64,000 nt of DNA from Persicaria tinctoria (Eukaryota; Streptophyta; Magnoliopsida; Caryophyllales; Polygonaceae): positions 31,499,475 through 31,563,474 of the forward strand of contig JBANSL010000009.1 in assembly GCA_037127255.1 (NCBI GenBank). The letters are read 5' to 3'. The notes under the pieces were generated by a model. That model was not told where the DNA came from. It searched no databases and saw only the letters and a list, made by a program, of their open reading frames with translations. Shown here one piece after another: positions 32,492 through 44,670 of the stretch (position 1 is its first letter; every line of letters begins with the position of its first letter). The position numbers and the translations under genes were made by a program.

Positions 32492-34580
32492 TGTTGTGAG
32501 CCTAATTCGCCATGTTTTATAGCTACTTTTATATCGATTTCTGCATGCATTTCATGCATTTGGGTTAAAATAATACAGAATCTGTGTAAGTTATGTTTAT
32601 TTGCAATATATGGAGGTCTACACAAGTTTTTGTTATATTTCACAGAAATCGGATGCATTTTGGAGCTTAAAGGAAAGCCATGGAGAAGCTAAGAATGGTG
32701 CAGCTGGAGGAAAGGCCATTTTTCAGCATTCATCATTCTGAATCAAGCTTTGATGTCTTCATGAGAGTTGTAGCCCTTGGAAAGAGCTTTCCAACGCATG
32801 GTCATATGCGTCAATCCAAAGAACGAGGACTCCGGAAAGTGCGTTTTAAGAACAGAGCAGAAAGCTGAGAGATTTACTTGATCTCGAGTTAATCTACTCG
32901 ATATCGACCAAAAATGTCCGAGGAGTGCCTGGTCGAGGAGGAGCTGATCGAGAAGCCGAAGACGAAGACATGCCGGGTTACACTCTACTCGAGATCGAGG
33001 ACATTTCTCGATATCGAGGAACCCGAAAGCCGGCACCCGAGCCATGTCGAAGAGAAGCTGCTCGATGTCACCGGGCCAAACCATGATCGATCACCTTTAC
33101 TCGAGATCGAGTAAGATGCTCGAGCTCGAGGAAATTTGTGAGCCACTTCCGAGCATGTCGAGTACCAGTTACCCGAGACGCCAAGCCGAGCGAAGTCGAT
33201 GACCGACGTTACTCGAGATCGAGTAAACCTACTCGAGATCGAGGAAACCGCGTCCGAAGCAGCGTTACGCGGTTCTGCTTTCCTATGCGCTTTGGTAGTC
33301 CTTGGAGCCGAAGGTATCCAAGAGTTGGCCGAGATCTATCCGAGATCTATCAAGTTCTATCTATGGAGAAGACCTATCCACACATGGAAGATATTCTACC
33401 TATTTTAGATTTATTTCCCTTTTAGATTTAATTCATTAATTACATTTATTTATCTTTTAAGCTTTTTAGATATAGATAGATATATTCTATCCTTGAATAG
33501 CAAGGAATAGAAGGCTATAAATAAAGCCTTAGGGGCTGAGCATTAGGCATCTTATTCCAATTCAATTTCAGAGAGAACAAGTAAGTAGTAGAGAGAGAGA
33601 GAGAGAGTTTATGGCGAGCAAGGTGGAAAGGCGAAAGCGGATTTGTCTTGTTTGGTTGTAAACTTTCTTTATTTAATTCAATGCAAGTTAGTTTCTTTTG
33701 TTATTTAATGTCTTTCTTGATGATGAAGATCGAGTAGTCCACCCACTTCTAGGGCTGGGGTGAGCCCGACGGTGGCCATTTGAGGTGATGCGGTAAAGGT
33801 ACAATCTTTTGATGCAATTCTTCTTCTATCCCTATGAGCATGATTCTTTTGCAAGAGTTGAAGGTGATCCTTGTTTGTGTTATTGAAGAGAAAGTGATCT
33901 TAATGCAACTTGGGTTAATTATGTGAAAAGGGTTAGTAACAATTAGGGTTTATGCGAAAGCCTCTATATGCCTATTTGTTAATAACGAAAGTTATTTTGA
34001 TGGAAAGCATGGCCTTTTATGCCTTTATGGGTTACTTTGCATGGTTATCGTTGTGGCGTTGATACCCTGGCTTTGGAAGTTCTTTATATATTGAGTTTAT
34101 TTCTGTCAAAATCTGATTTCTGTGTTCGAAGTTGCGATTTATAGTTTCTGTTTGTTTTAGTCGATCTAGAGGAATTCTTTATCGAGATCGAGTTGACTGT
34201 TGTCAATCTCGAGTAGGGTGTTAACTAGATCGAGTTGTGTGTCTGAGTTTCTGCTTCTATCGTTGATTCTGAAGTTTCTGTTTTTGCTGAGTTTTGTCGA
34301 TCTCGAGTAACTTTTGTCAAGATTGAGTAGTTCTGTGTTTGCTTTTATTTCTTGCCTTTGTTTGTTATTTCTGTCTTTCTTTCTTTGTTTCTTTATTTCT
34401 GTCTTCTGTTTGATTTTATGTGAGATTTACAGATGCCTAGGATCCGCTGACACGCTTCCTCGTGCATCGATCCTGACTTTCTCTTACTACATTGGAGGGA
34501 GTCTTGTAATTATTTGTTGGGGCACGAATCCGGTTTGAATTATTTTATTATATTTTGAACTTGATTTCCTCCTTACAACA
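32492..34580 (+). repeat. 3' LTR of element A (2089 bp)
   Basis: Aligns with 24510-27884 apart from the nested solo LTR and small indels. Carries the same U3 palindrome cluster (32,875-33,250), TATA box (33514-33523), and U5 cluster (34,160-34,330). Followed by TSD TCTTG. Confidence 0.93.
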
Positions 34581-34585
34581 TCTTG

Positions 34586-35075
34586 CTACATGTTAGATGA
34601 TCTGATCCGTTTTAAGCATTACAAAAGAACCCTACTTTGTGTGATTTTGTGCTGTGCCGACACAGGAGCCTTGGTCACACCCCTTTTTCTCTGAACCGTG
34701 TTGCAACCGTCAGATAATAGTTGACGGAGTGTGTGCACTTGATTTCCCTTGTGATTGCTATTTTCGGTTCTTCTACATTCATATTATTCGAGCATCACAT
34801 TGTAGTACTTATTCTAGACACATTAGCCGCTTGTTTATACTCGCTATCCTTGCTATCCGACTTGTGGCTGATTTAATTTGCAATTTTGATTATTACTTGC
34901 TGTCTTCAATATTGCAAAATTCTGTGTCCAGGGGAATTGCTTGAATCTAGTGCCTTGTTTTTCTCGCTCTTTGATTTCTAAAAACTGAATCACTCTTAGA
35001 AATCACTAGAGCTTGCATTAATTGGTTTCTGGTCTTTGCTTTGGTTACTTGTTGCTCTTCTGATATTGTAGGAAT
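34586..35075 (+). other. 5' leader of segment E, second part
   Basis: Continues the sequence interrupted at 24509. Non-coding, ending at a gag start codon (aggaatATGGCA). Confidence 0.55.
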
Positions 35076-36549
35076 ATGGCAACCGAAAGTACCCCCCCTA
35101 CCGACCCTACCCCTATTTCGGATGCTACCTTAAAGCGTATTATTCAGGCTACCACTAAAGCTTCAATGGATGAACACAAAGCACTCCTCGAGGCTGTTGA
35201 GAAGCGTTGGAACAAGCGCTTCCACGATCAATTGGCTCAACAAGCAAGCCTGATTACTACTCGGGCTATCGGTGGTGTTCTGCGACATCTTGAGGAGCAG
35301 AAACAACAGGAGGCCTCTGCTTCTACATCTCCGGGTGGTATGCCGCCTCCTATAGACACTACACCTCCGACAGATACTACTCCACCTACATCTAATACGC
35401 CACCTACAGGTAACCCTTCTCATTCTAGTCAACCTCCCCCTTCTGGTCAGATGCATTTTAGGCTTAAGTCTGCTACTCTTAACCCTTTCAATGGTGAGAA
35501 TGACAACGATCATCTAGCAGGCTTTAATGGCAACCAAGATCGTTGTGAGCATACCCCCCCACAACATCAACAACAAGGGAGGTCGAATCAACGTCAACAG
35601 TAGCAGCTGCACAATCGGTCGTCCTAGATTTTATAATGCTCAAGCTATACAGAGGCTTATCTTGTTTGGGAAAATCATACTAACTATTTGCTTGAACATT
35701 TACGCTATGAGGAAACGGAGAAGTTGAAAGTTGTTATATTACATTTAATAGGTAAAGCTCGCACCTGGTTGTTCCGCACTCGTGAGATGGGCCATCGTCA
35801 GGATAAGCAACCTGTTGAGACCTGGCTACAACTTCGCTATCTCCTGAAAAAGAGACATGTGCCTGAGGAATATACGGAGTCCATGAGGGTGCAGCTCGCT
35901 TCATGCCGCTAAGGGACTCGCTCTCCTAATGACTACAGAGATGAGCTTGAACGACTCTCTCATCAGGCTAATGTTTATCTTACTGAACGTGCTTTATGTA
36001 CTCAATTTCTTGTTGGTCTTAATATTTCTATTAAAAATCCTTTGTCTATCCATTCTATTAGAGATATTAACACTTTGTCTCATAAAGCACAGCTTCTGTA
36101 TGAACAACAGCAACAGTCGCAGGTTTGTTCCCTTTAACCCTTCTAGTCAATCTAAACCTTCTACTTCTAACCCGTCTATGCAGCAAAAGGGAGTTTCCAA
36201 CTCACCTCGACTGGGTTATCAGGTTGAAACTAGAAGAGTTGTTGCACCCTCTACAGACCACAATAAAGATATTCGCTGCTTCACTTGTGGTGGTTCCGGG
36301 CACGTCTCTCGCAACTGCCCTCAGAAAAGGAAGGTCCTTCTCAATGATTTGGGAGACCATTACTATGCGGAGGAGACTGTCGAGGACCATGTAATTTCGA
36401 GCGAAGTGAAGGAGGACCAGCCGTTTGAATCTATTGAGGAGATCGACACTTCAGAGTACGACAACTTGCTTTGCCTTGTCAATCGGCGGGTCCTACACAT
36501 CTTGGAATCTCCCATGGCTAATCAAAGGGAGAACATGACGACCCAATAA
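35076..36549 (+). pseudogene. Segment E Gag (Gypsy, chromovirus-like), decayed
   Basis: Opens MATESTPPTDPTPISDATLKR, then a coiled stretch and Pro/Thr-rich linker. Stops lie at 35601-35603 and 35910-35912, but the same frame continues with the Gag core (KARTWLFRTRE, ETWLQLRYLLKKRHVPEEY, DYRDELERLSHQ). A frameshift near 36,115 moves into the frame with a CCHC knuckle (CFTCGGSGHVSRNC, from 36277) and LVNRRVLHILESPMANQREN, a segment that in chromoviruses lies just before the protease. Similarity to that family ends at about 36,545, where B sequence begins, so its protease-to-3' LTR part is absent. Confidence 0.75.
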
Positions 36550-37549
36550 ATGTGATGATGGCTCACTCCGACCAGATCTCACCCCCTGTTTATGGGATTC
36601 CACTGGCTCTCCCTCAAAAGAAAGTGCCCCTTCAGATTTGTGCCCCATCAGTGAGTCACATTTAGGCGGTCGCGATGCCACAACAACAACATGCCCGTGT
36701 AGCCCCACCTCGGCAATATAGACCTCCTAATGTTCCACCCCGACCTTATAATCCCCAGTATGCAACTAGATGAAGAGGAAATGGGATCTACCCCCAAAAC
36801 AAAGGAGGAAGAAATGGGAACAGAGGAGGAGGGTATCGGCCCCCACCAAGGGACGAGAAGAACGCCCCAGAAGCAAGGTCCTCGTCGAATCGACCAGAAC
36901 GCTCCAACATGGATCACCGGAAACCCCCCTTCCCAGATGGATGCATCAACACCATCGTAGGAGGACCTACCACGTCGGGCACTAGCAAACAAGAAAGAAA
37001 AAACTACTAAAGATAGGTCAGGCGTCCTCCTTTTGAAGCCAGCGTCGAACAAGCATCCACAGCACACACACGGTACTAAGTTTTTCTGTTTTGACGCTCG
37101 CGACCTCAGGATGCCGCATTCGGATCCTATGGTCATTCATGTGCAGCTAGGGTCCAAAACATTCAAGTGAGTGATGATTGACACCGGTTCATCCGTAGAT
37201 GTCCTCTATTGGGACACCTTTGAACAACTTGGAATCGCGAAAAGCGCACTGCGTCGCTACTCAAGAAAGCTAATCTCTTTCTCTAGGGATGAAGTTGAGG
37301 TGGCTGGAATGATCGAACTGGCTCTAACACTTTGGACAACTCCAAATAGAAGAATTCACATGATTGAATTCACAATGGTTCGACTGTCATCTATTTATAA
37401 TGCTACCATGGGCCGGGTGAGTCTATTCAAATTACAAGTGACGTGCTCTATCTATCATTTTAGTGTTAAGTTCCCATGCGTTGATGGAAAGGTAGGCAAA
37501 GCACAAGGAGAACTGGCAGAAAGCAGAGTTTTCTACCTTCCCTCGCTGA
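36550..37549 (+). pseudogene. Element B Gag tail and protease
   Basis: Frame fragments rich in Pro/Gln/Arg (PPRQYRPPNVPPRPYNP) are followed by INTIVGGPTTSG, typical of the Tat region between Gag and protease, then DPMVIHVQ and the active site MIDTGSSVDVLYWDTF (Asp codon at 37180). A TGA stands just before the active-site strand (37168-37170). Several shifts separate the pieces. Interrupted after 37549 by a solo LTR. Confidence 0.75.
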
Positions 37550-37554
37550 AGAAG

Positions 37555-38671
37555 TGATGCGTTTGTTCCCCGATCCTTCGCCTGTGGGCTCGGAATCAAG
37601 AACCCCAAACTATTGATGGCCCGATCTTGCAATTATCCTTGCTATTCTCGATGTTTGCAATCAATTACAATAAAGATTTGAAACTATTGTGAAAGAAAGG
37701 AAAACAAGTAAATAAAAACTAAGTAAAAAGGCAACAGCGGCGGAAGCTGGAAGTGTGAAGCGACGGTCGCTGGGATGGTCGTGGGGCGGCCCGGACAGTG
37801 GCAACGGTTCTGGGCAAACTCAGCGACAGCTTCTCTAATCCAGCGACGGTTTCTCAGGATGGGTTTCTCCTATGTGTGGTTTGGGATTGTGTTTTGATCT
37901 TGATTTGGTATCGGATGAGCAAGAACATAAATTGATTACGAAGGCGTTGGATTGGGAGATTAAAGAACCTTTTTAATCCTAAAAAAGGTTCCTCAATATA
38001 ATTTCCAATCTCCTTTTTATTAAATGTAAAACATGAGTTTAAATAGACAATAGACCAATTCTATCTTGTGCAAAAGATAGAGTTGTGGTAATTAAATATA
38101 AATCAAATAATCTAAAGATATCTAAATCTTTCCTAAGTTAAGTAAAACTAACTAAGGATAGAAAATTAACAACTTGGTGGAAAAGGAATTACCTAGATGA
38201 GATATTTTCCTTCCACCTTATTATTTCCTAATTGCATAAAATAAATATATCTAATTAATTAAAATTCGAAATTAACTAAATAAATATGTGGAAATTCGTC
38301 CAAACAGTGACAGCTGTAAAGATGATGAATTTCGTCCATTCTCGAGGTCGATTCTGGAGAAACCTTCAACAGAACAGTTGTAGATATTTTCGTCCTCGTT
38401 CCAAGAATGTGTGACACGACCCCATCCGATAAATATGGACTCCCAACGATCCGTTTTACTGAGACGTTGAAATGCTGTCAACCCATTAAGAACGAACTCA
38501 AACTTGAACATTAGATCACCTTGCTCCTTTGAACCTTGTTCCATGGTGGAGCCTTCTTCCTCCTTTTGAGGATGACACTCTTCGCCATCAATAGCCCTCG
38601 AATCGGTCTTGAGAGCTCGCCTGGATCAAGATCATTGTTTGACCCACAAAAGGTCATCTTGATCTGCATCA
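37555..38671 (-). mobile_element. Solo LTR of the E family in element B (1117 bp)
   Basis: TGATGCGTTTGTTCCCCGATCC...CTTGATCTGCATCA with perfect TSD AGAAG (37550-37554, 38672-38676). Both ends match the solo LTR at 26136-27400. Removing it rejoins the B reading frame (..SLAEEG HNRVF..). Confidence 0.92.
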
Positions 38672-38676
38672 AGAAG

Positions 38677-40600
38677 GGCCATAACCGAGTATTCGCCATT
38701 GATAAGCGCGATCAGGGGTCCTTGAAGGCAGAAGCAGCTCATGAGCACGAGCAAGAAGCCACGTCTGAACAACAAGCAGAAATGGAGGTTCGACCCGAGA
38801 AAATGGCTAATAAAATCGTCGAGGTGAGGGTCGTTTTCTTTCCTTTCCTCAACAAGACCGAAGCCCTATACCACGGTCATAGTTTATCCGATCATGCTTT
38901 AGATTGCCTCAAGAATATATTGAAAGAATCGCGTGATGTTTTTGCACGGTCGCCACAAGATTTGAAAGGCCTTCCTCGAGAAATTGCATAGCACTCTTTA
39001 AGACTCAATCGCGATACAAAGCCAGTGTGCCAAAGAAAAAGAAAAATGGCCACCGAGAAATCAGAAGCAGGCCAGCAGGAGGTACACAAACTTCTACAAG
39101 CTGGATTTATTCGCGAAATCAACGATTTCAACTTGGTTATCAAATGTGATGCTAGTCAGAAAGAGCAGTTGTAAGTGGAGGATGTGTGTGGATTTCAAGG
39201 ATTTAAACAAAGCTTACCCAAGGGACAGCTACCCTTTACCGTCTATCAATGAACTGGTCGACACCACAGCAGGGCACGCAAATTTAAGATTTCTTGATGG
39301 ATACTCAACCTACAATCAAACCAAAATGAGTCATCGCGAAGAGAAAAATACCGCTTTCATCACCAACCAGGGAACATTTTGCTACAAAGTGATGCCTTTT
39401 GGACTCAAGAATGTCGAAGCTACTTTCCAGCGGATGATTGAGAAAGTATTTATGTCTCAGATTTGAATAAATATCGTGGTTTATGTTGATAACATCATGA
39501 TCAAGATACTCACGAAGGAAAGCCACTACAATGACCTCCAAGAAACCATCGACACTCTGAGAAGGAATCGTGTTTGCTTAAACACGGAAAAGTGTGTTTT
39601 CGGAGTGGGTTTAGGAAAATTCCTAGGTTTCATGATAAGTAATTGCGACATAGATGTGAACCCATCAAAAGTTCATCCGATACTCGACATGGAGTGACAC
39701 CCTGGATATGTCTTTCAAAGGTATGAAGGAATACTTGGCAACTCTGCACACTCTTCATTATCTGCGTGAACATGAAGCTCTACAACTATACCTCGTCGTC
39801 GAATCAACCACTATTAGCACGGTGCTCACTAGGGAATCCAAGTTCCCTATCGATTTTGCTAGCAGCGTCTTACAACCAGCCGAATCAAGATACACCCCAA
39901 TAGAGAAGATGTCCCTATGTGTGGTTCTCACAACGCGAAGATTGAGGCCTTACTTATAGGCTCATACAATCTAGGTACTCTTCGATCTGGCCCTTCATCA
40001 GATTCTACACTCACCATCCCTTTCAGGAAGAATGGTTAAGTGAGCAGTAGAGCTTTTCGAATTTGACGTTCATTTCAAACCTAGAAAATCTCGTTTGGCC
40101 CAAGTCTTGGCTGATTTTGTTGTCGAAGCCGTTTTCACAGATTCTCATGATCGTGATGGAGAGGATTGGGTTATCAACGTTGACGGATCGGTATTAGGAG
40201 GGGGATGTGGAGCAGGAGTTACCATCGCGAGCCCTTGTGGAGAAATAACCAATTTATCCTTCCAATTATTGTTTGAAGCCACCAATAATGAAGTACAGTA
40301 TGAAGCCTTAATCGCGGCTATTGAAAAAGAACTAATCAATGGGCCTCGACAAGTCCAAATTTTCACAGACTCAGAAGTAGTCACTCTGGAAGTCAAAGAA
40401 GAGTATGAGGCAAAGACGGGAATGTTGCCCGAGTATTTATATCGCGTATAAACACTCACAGCCGCCTTCGGGAAATGTTCCATTTCACCACCCTTAGGGT
40501 TGAGCAATCACCTGGTAATTGAACAAAAGCATGCTCGAGGAATCGACAAGGGGGGTTTTTAGAATATCCAACCTCGGAGACTGGCGAATACCTCTCCTAG
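38677..40600 (+). pseudogene. Element B RT, RNase H and archaeal-type RNase H
   Basis: RT begins with DVFARSPQDLKGLPREIA and continues through KLLQAGFIREI, WRMCVDFKDLNKAYPRDSY, NLRFLDGYSTYNQTKM and FCYKVMPFGLKN. The catalytic box reads YVDN (39479 on), so the second Asp is replaced. The first RNase H is damaged; its end (SRYTPIEKMSLCVVLTTRRLRPY) is recognisable at 39,890. At 40,165-40,450 lies a second RNase H (WVINVDGSVLGGGCGAG, FEATNNEVQYEALIAA, IFTDSEVV) of the archaeal type. Stops and frameshifts occur throughout. The ORF is cut at 40600 by a solo LTR. Confidence 0.85.
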
Positions 40601-40605
40601 AGTAC

Positions 40606-41834
40606 TGATAGAGCATGTTTAGTGTTGCATAATAGATTGCATTTAGCATTATTTAGGTGTGAATATTGCATTTATTTAGTTGAATTTGCATTATCACTTG
40701 TTGAGTTAGAAGAGGCGGAATCTACATGATTTTATGGTTTATTTCTGGTAAAGTAGATTGGAGGTGAAATGGACTTGAAAAGAGCAAAAATAAGCTAAGG
40801 AGAATACTTCGGAGCTTCTGGAAACAAAGAAGCAGCAGCCCGGAAGAATCGAAGGCCGCCCCGTAGCATTGCTGGCCGCCCCGCGGCTCGAAGGAAGAAA
40901 CGGAGAAGTTCGCAATCGCCAGCCGCCCCGCGGCCAGTGCAGGGACTAAACTTCGATTTCGGATTTTTACTTAGGGTTTTATTATGTTATTTTAGGCCAA
41001 ATTTCTCTAGACTATTTAAGGCTTTTCTAGTTATTCTTTCATTCACCTTATGCACTTTATTCAATTGTTGAGAGCGTCGTTGAGCATGAGCAACTAAACT
41101 CTCAAGGTTTCGCCTAAAGTTTGGATCTTTGATTGTTGAATTGTGAGTTTATTAATCTAGTTCTTATTCCTATTGCAATGTTTTGACTTCCTTGTGCTTA
41201 ATTGCTTGAATGTGTTTTATTCTCTCTTGCCTTGCCGACTAGTTAAGAGTAGATTCATTCAATTGCTAGGGTTTTCTAGATTCCTCGTAGCGAACCTTAA
41301 CCCAAGTGGCAATCATATCCCTCTAGGACTCGTAGGACTAATTGGATGTGTAGGAAGTTGAATATATGTTAAATATCGACTCGTAGCTTGATATTGCATG
41401 TACCTTGGTTAATTCATAATCTTAATGCTATCTCTAGGTTAAATCTTAACCGTGTTAGGGTTATTTAGAGATAAGGGTTGCTAGGACTCGTAGGACTAGT
41501 AATTTACCTAAGATCTGGACAAGGACATTGATAGGAAAAGACAAGAACTAGAGGCTGAAACAAGGATCGAATTCATCAATCGAAGTGATAAATGGTAGGT
41601 GAACCTATTAATCTCCACTGCATTCTTAAGCCAATTCACTTTGTTTGGTTGCTTCTGCTTTGCTAAAAGGCAGATCTTTTCACACTAAAAACTCCCCTTT
41701 TTCGCTCTTAGCAATTAGAATTAGACTTGAATTTAATAGATTTCCCTGTGGATCGATCTCTTACTTGCACGCTATACTAGTTAGTGAGTTTGAGTATTCT
41801 TTGGCAAGAACAACGACAGGTTTTCCTCTTGTCA
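40606..41834 (+). mobile_element. Solo LTR of a further family in element B (1229 bp)
   Basis: TGATAGAGCATG...CTTGTCA with perfect TSD AGTAC (40601-40605, 41835-41839). It has no similarity to the other LTRs seen here. It contains a GC-rich patch with three CCGCCCCG motifs (40,855-40,935) and, near its end, a ccctgtggatcgatctcttacttgcac stretch typical of U5 in plant LTRs, suggesting plus orientation. Confidence 0.88.
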
Positions 41835-41839
41835 AGTAC

Positions 41840-42729
41840 ATAACTGAAGGAGCTTTGACAGGCGAGTTACAAGACAACTAAAGCATCGGGAGAAAAGCGG
41901 TCCGCTTTCGAGTTAGAGACGGCCGATTATACAAAAGAGCTTTTAAACTCCTAGATCTTCTTTGTGTCTTGAACCAAGAGGGTATTAATCTCATCCAAGA
42001 GCTACATGCGGGTGTATGTGGCAACCACCAAGGATGGAGAGTTGTGGCATCTAAAATCACACGTTTAGGTTACTACTGGCCATCTCTCCGAGCGGATGGT
42101 GAAATGATTATTCACATATGTGACCCTTGCCGGCTACATGCATCACTCAATCATCGCCCTCCTCATCCATTGAAGTGCATATCTGCACCATGTCCCTTCG
42201 CAATGTAGGGAATAGATATATTGGGTCCTTTCCCAACAACACCGGGCCAGCTGCGCTTCATCATAGTAATAGTCGACTACTTTACAAAATGGGTAGAAGC
42301 CCAGGCCATGTCCACCATCACAGCGGAAAAAGTGTGCATATTCCTCTAGAAAAATATGATTTGCCGATTCGGGGTCCCTCAAGCTATCATCACTGATCAC
42401 GGTCCCTAATTTGACTGCAAGAGAATTCGTGATTTCTGCACCGGGCTCCACATCGATTTCCGATTTTCATTCGTAGCTTACCCGCAATCCAATGGACAGG
42501 CTGAAACCACGAATCGCCAGATTTTGAATACCCTAAAGAAAAGGTTAGGGACAACAAAAGGAGAGTGGGCTGAGATCTTGTCGTTGGTACTATGGTCGTA
42601 TAGAACCTCAGCCAAAAGTCCGACTAGAGAAACGCCATTCGCGATGGCGTTTGAAGTCGATGCGATCATCCCGATATAATCGTTGATTCCATCAGCTAGG
42701 ATTGTTGATTTCAGCAAAGACACCAACGA
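41840..42729 (+). pseudogene. Element B integrase (zinc finger and DDE core)
   Basis: Reads GRLYKRAFKLLDLLCVL, then the HHCC finger ELHAGVCGNHQG...ICDPCRLHA. The core has GIDILGPFP (first Asp), IITDHGP followed by a stop (second Asp) and AYPQSNGQAETTNR (Glu). It continues to RTSAKSPTRETPF. Stops occur at 41878, 42206, 42349, 42408 and 42677. The domain order after the archaeal-type RNase H fits Tat. It is interrupted at 42735 by element C. Confidence 0.88.
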
Positions 42730-42734
42730 CGAAG

Positions 42735-44670
42735 TGTTGTAGGAGGAAATCGAGTTTAAAATATTATAAAATAAATCAAACTGGATTATGCCCACGCAAA
42801 TAATTACAAGACTTCCTCCCGATGCAGTATTAGGAAGTCAGGATCGATCCATGAGGAAGCGTGTCAGCGGATCCTAGGCAGCGATGGAATCTCACGGACA
42901 GAAGTCGACCACAGGTTGTCGATCTTGACTAGGGTTAGCCGAGAGAAGATCGGACAAGTCGAACAGCGCAGCAGCATCTCCTGGTTTTGGTCGATATCGA
43001 GGACACTCTACTCGATATCGAGTACAGTTGTCGATATCGGGTAAGGTCTTATCGAGAACCTGCACGGGAAAAGCTACGGCGATCTAGGATCGAGGATCAG
43101 TAGTCGATATCGACTAAACTAGTCGATATCGAGGAGGACAGAAAACTTAAAGTGAAAATAAAGTAAAGAACAAGACTTGTGGGACTTTGAAATAAACTGT
43201 ATGGGGAAAACATCCAAGATTAGGGTTTGCAACAACGATAACCAAGCATGCATAAGGCAGGAATAAAAACATATAATCATGTAAATCGCATCAAAGGACC
43301 AAGCTTTCACCTTTTCCAACAATTAGACAACTCTTTCAAGAAACCCTAATTGTGTCTACCGATTTTATGTTTACAATCCAAGTTGTTAGCATGGACCTCC
43401 TATTAATGGGTAATAAACATATAACAAGTAGTTGATGCTTAGAACATGATAAAAGTTGGATCTTTACCTCAAACACGCAGGGCTATCGTCGAGCTTGCCC
43501 CAACCCTAGAAGTGGGTGGACTACTCGCGCTTCATTGCAATTGCAGACATTGAATGAAAGGAAATAACTACTTGCATTAAATCAAACAGAGCTTACAACC
43601 AAAGGAAGTCAATTCCGCTCTCGCTTCACCAACTCCTCTTGGCCACTCAGTCTCTCTCTCTACCTCTACGTAACTAAATGTCTGTGTGATGGAATTTATA
43701 AAACTCAGCCCCCCAACGCTTTATTTATAGGCTTCTAATCCTTGCTAATCAAGGATAGAAATCTCTATCTATATCTAAGGATAAAACTTAAATAAAAGAA
43801 CCATTTATCTTAAAAGGGAAATATATCTAAAAGGCTAAAATATCTTCAAGTGGATAAATCTTCTTCTCCATTGATAGATGTTGATAGATCTTGGATAGAA
43901 TAGAAAATCATCGGCCCCAAGAAAGCCCAAACAGCGTCGGACAGCTCACCGCGTAACGCGGTCTAGGATGGCGCTCCTCGATATCGAGTAAAGTACTCGA
44001 TATCGAGTAATGTTGGCGTCGACTTCAGCTTGGCTTGGTGTTGTCGAGTAACTGGTCTTCGATCTGCTCGGACACTAGCTCTCAGGTCTTGTCGATATCG
44101 AGTAGATTACTCGATATCGAGTAAGTGTCGTCGATCATGGCTGGCCTGGTGTTGTCGAGCAGTCTCTCCTCGATACTGGCTCGGTCAGGTGATTCTGGGT
44201 TCTTCGATATCGAGGAGTGGTGTCGCTCAGCATCGAGTTGTTTGGTCAGGTCGAGCAGCGCTCCTCGGCTCCTCGATTAGGCTCTCCTCTTGGACTCCGG
44301 GCTGGCTTTCAATTCTTGTCGATATCGAGTAGACTACTCGATATCGAGTAACTCTCTAGAGTCGGGGAGCTTTGCCTTCAGTTCCTCGATCTGGTGCTCC
44401 TCTATCAGTGCTGTGCCCGGACATTGTTTGTCGATATCGAGTAAAACTCGTCGATATCGAGTAGCTTTCAGCTTCTGTCTTTGCTTCTTGGTTTTTTCCC
44501 GAAATGGCTCCATATTCTTCAATATTAAACCAAAACTTATGTAGATCTCCATATCTTACAAATAAGCACATATTATATAAATTCGACATATTCACAACCC
44601 GAAATATGCAAAGTGTATAGAATATGGAGCTAAATTGTGCATTTCAACATGGCTATTTTAGTAGGCATCA
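42735..44670 (-). repeat. 3' LTR of element C (1936 bp)
   Basis: TGTTGTAGGAGG...GTAGGCATCA on the plus strand. It contains 13 exact copies of TCGATATCGA that I could count, mostly 43,005-43,135 and 43,975-44,465, either side of the inverted TATA segment at 43719-43730. The outermost sequence at 44671 is the complement of the polypurine tract. Confidence 0.92.

Larger units (their letters stand above)
24510..34580 (+). mobile_element. Athila-type non-autonomous retrotransposon A
   Basis: Complete element with perfect TSD TCTTG (24505-24509 and 34581-34585). LTRs are 24510-27884 (2105 bp after removing a nested solo LTR and one TSD copy) and 32492-34580 (2089 bp). The order is LTR, Asp-tRNA PBS, gag-protease, a long 3' non-coding stretch, polypurine tract, LTR. 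RT, RNase H and the integrase core are absent; only an integrase-C-terminus-like tail remains. The Gag core and the DLGAS protease resemble the Athila lineage. It is inserted in the leader of segment E. Confidence 0.93.
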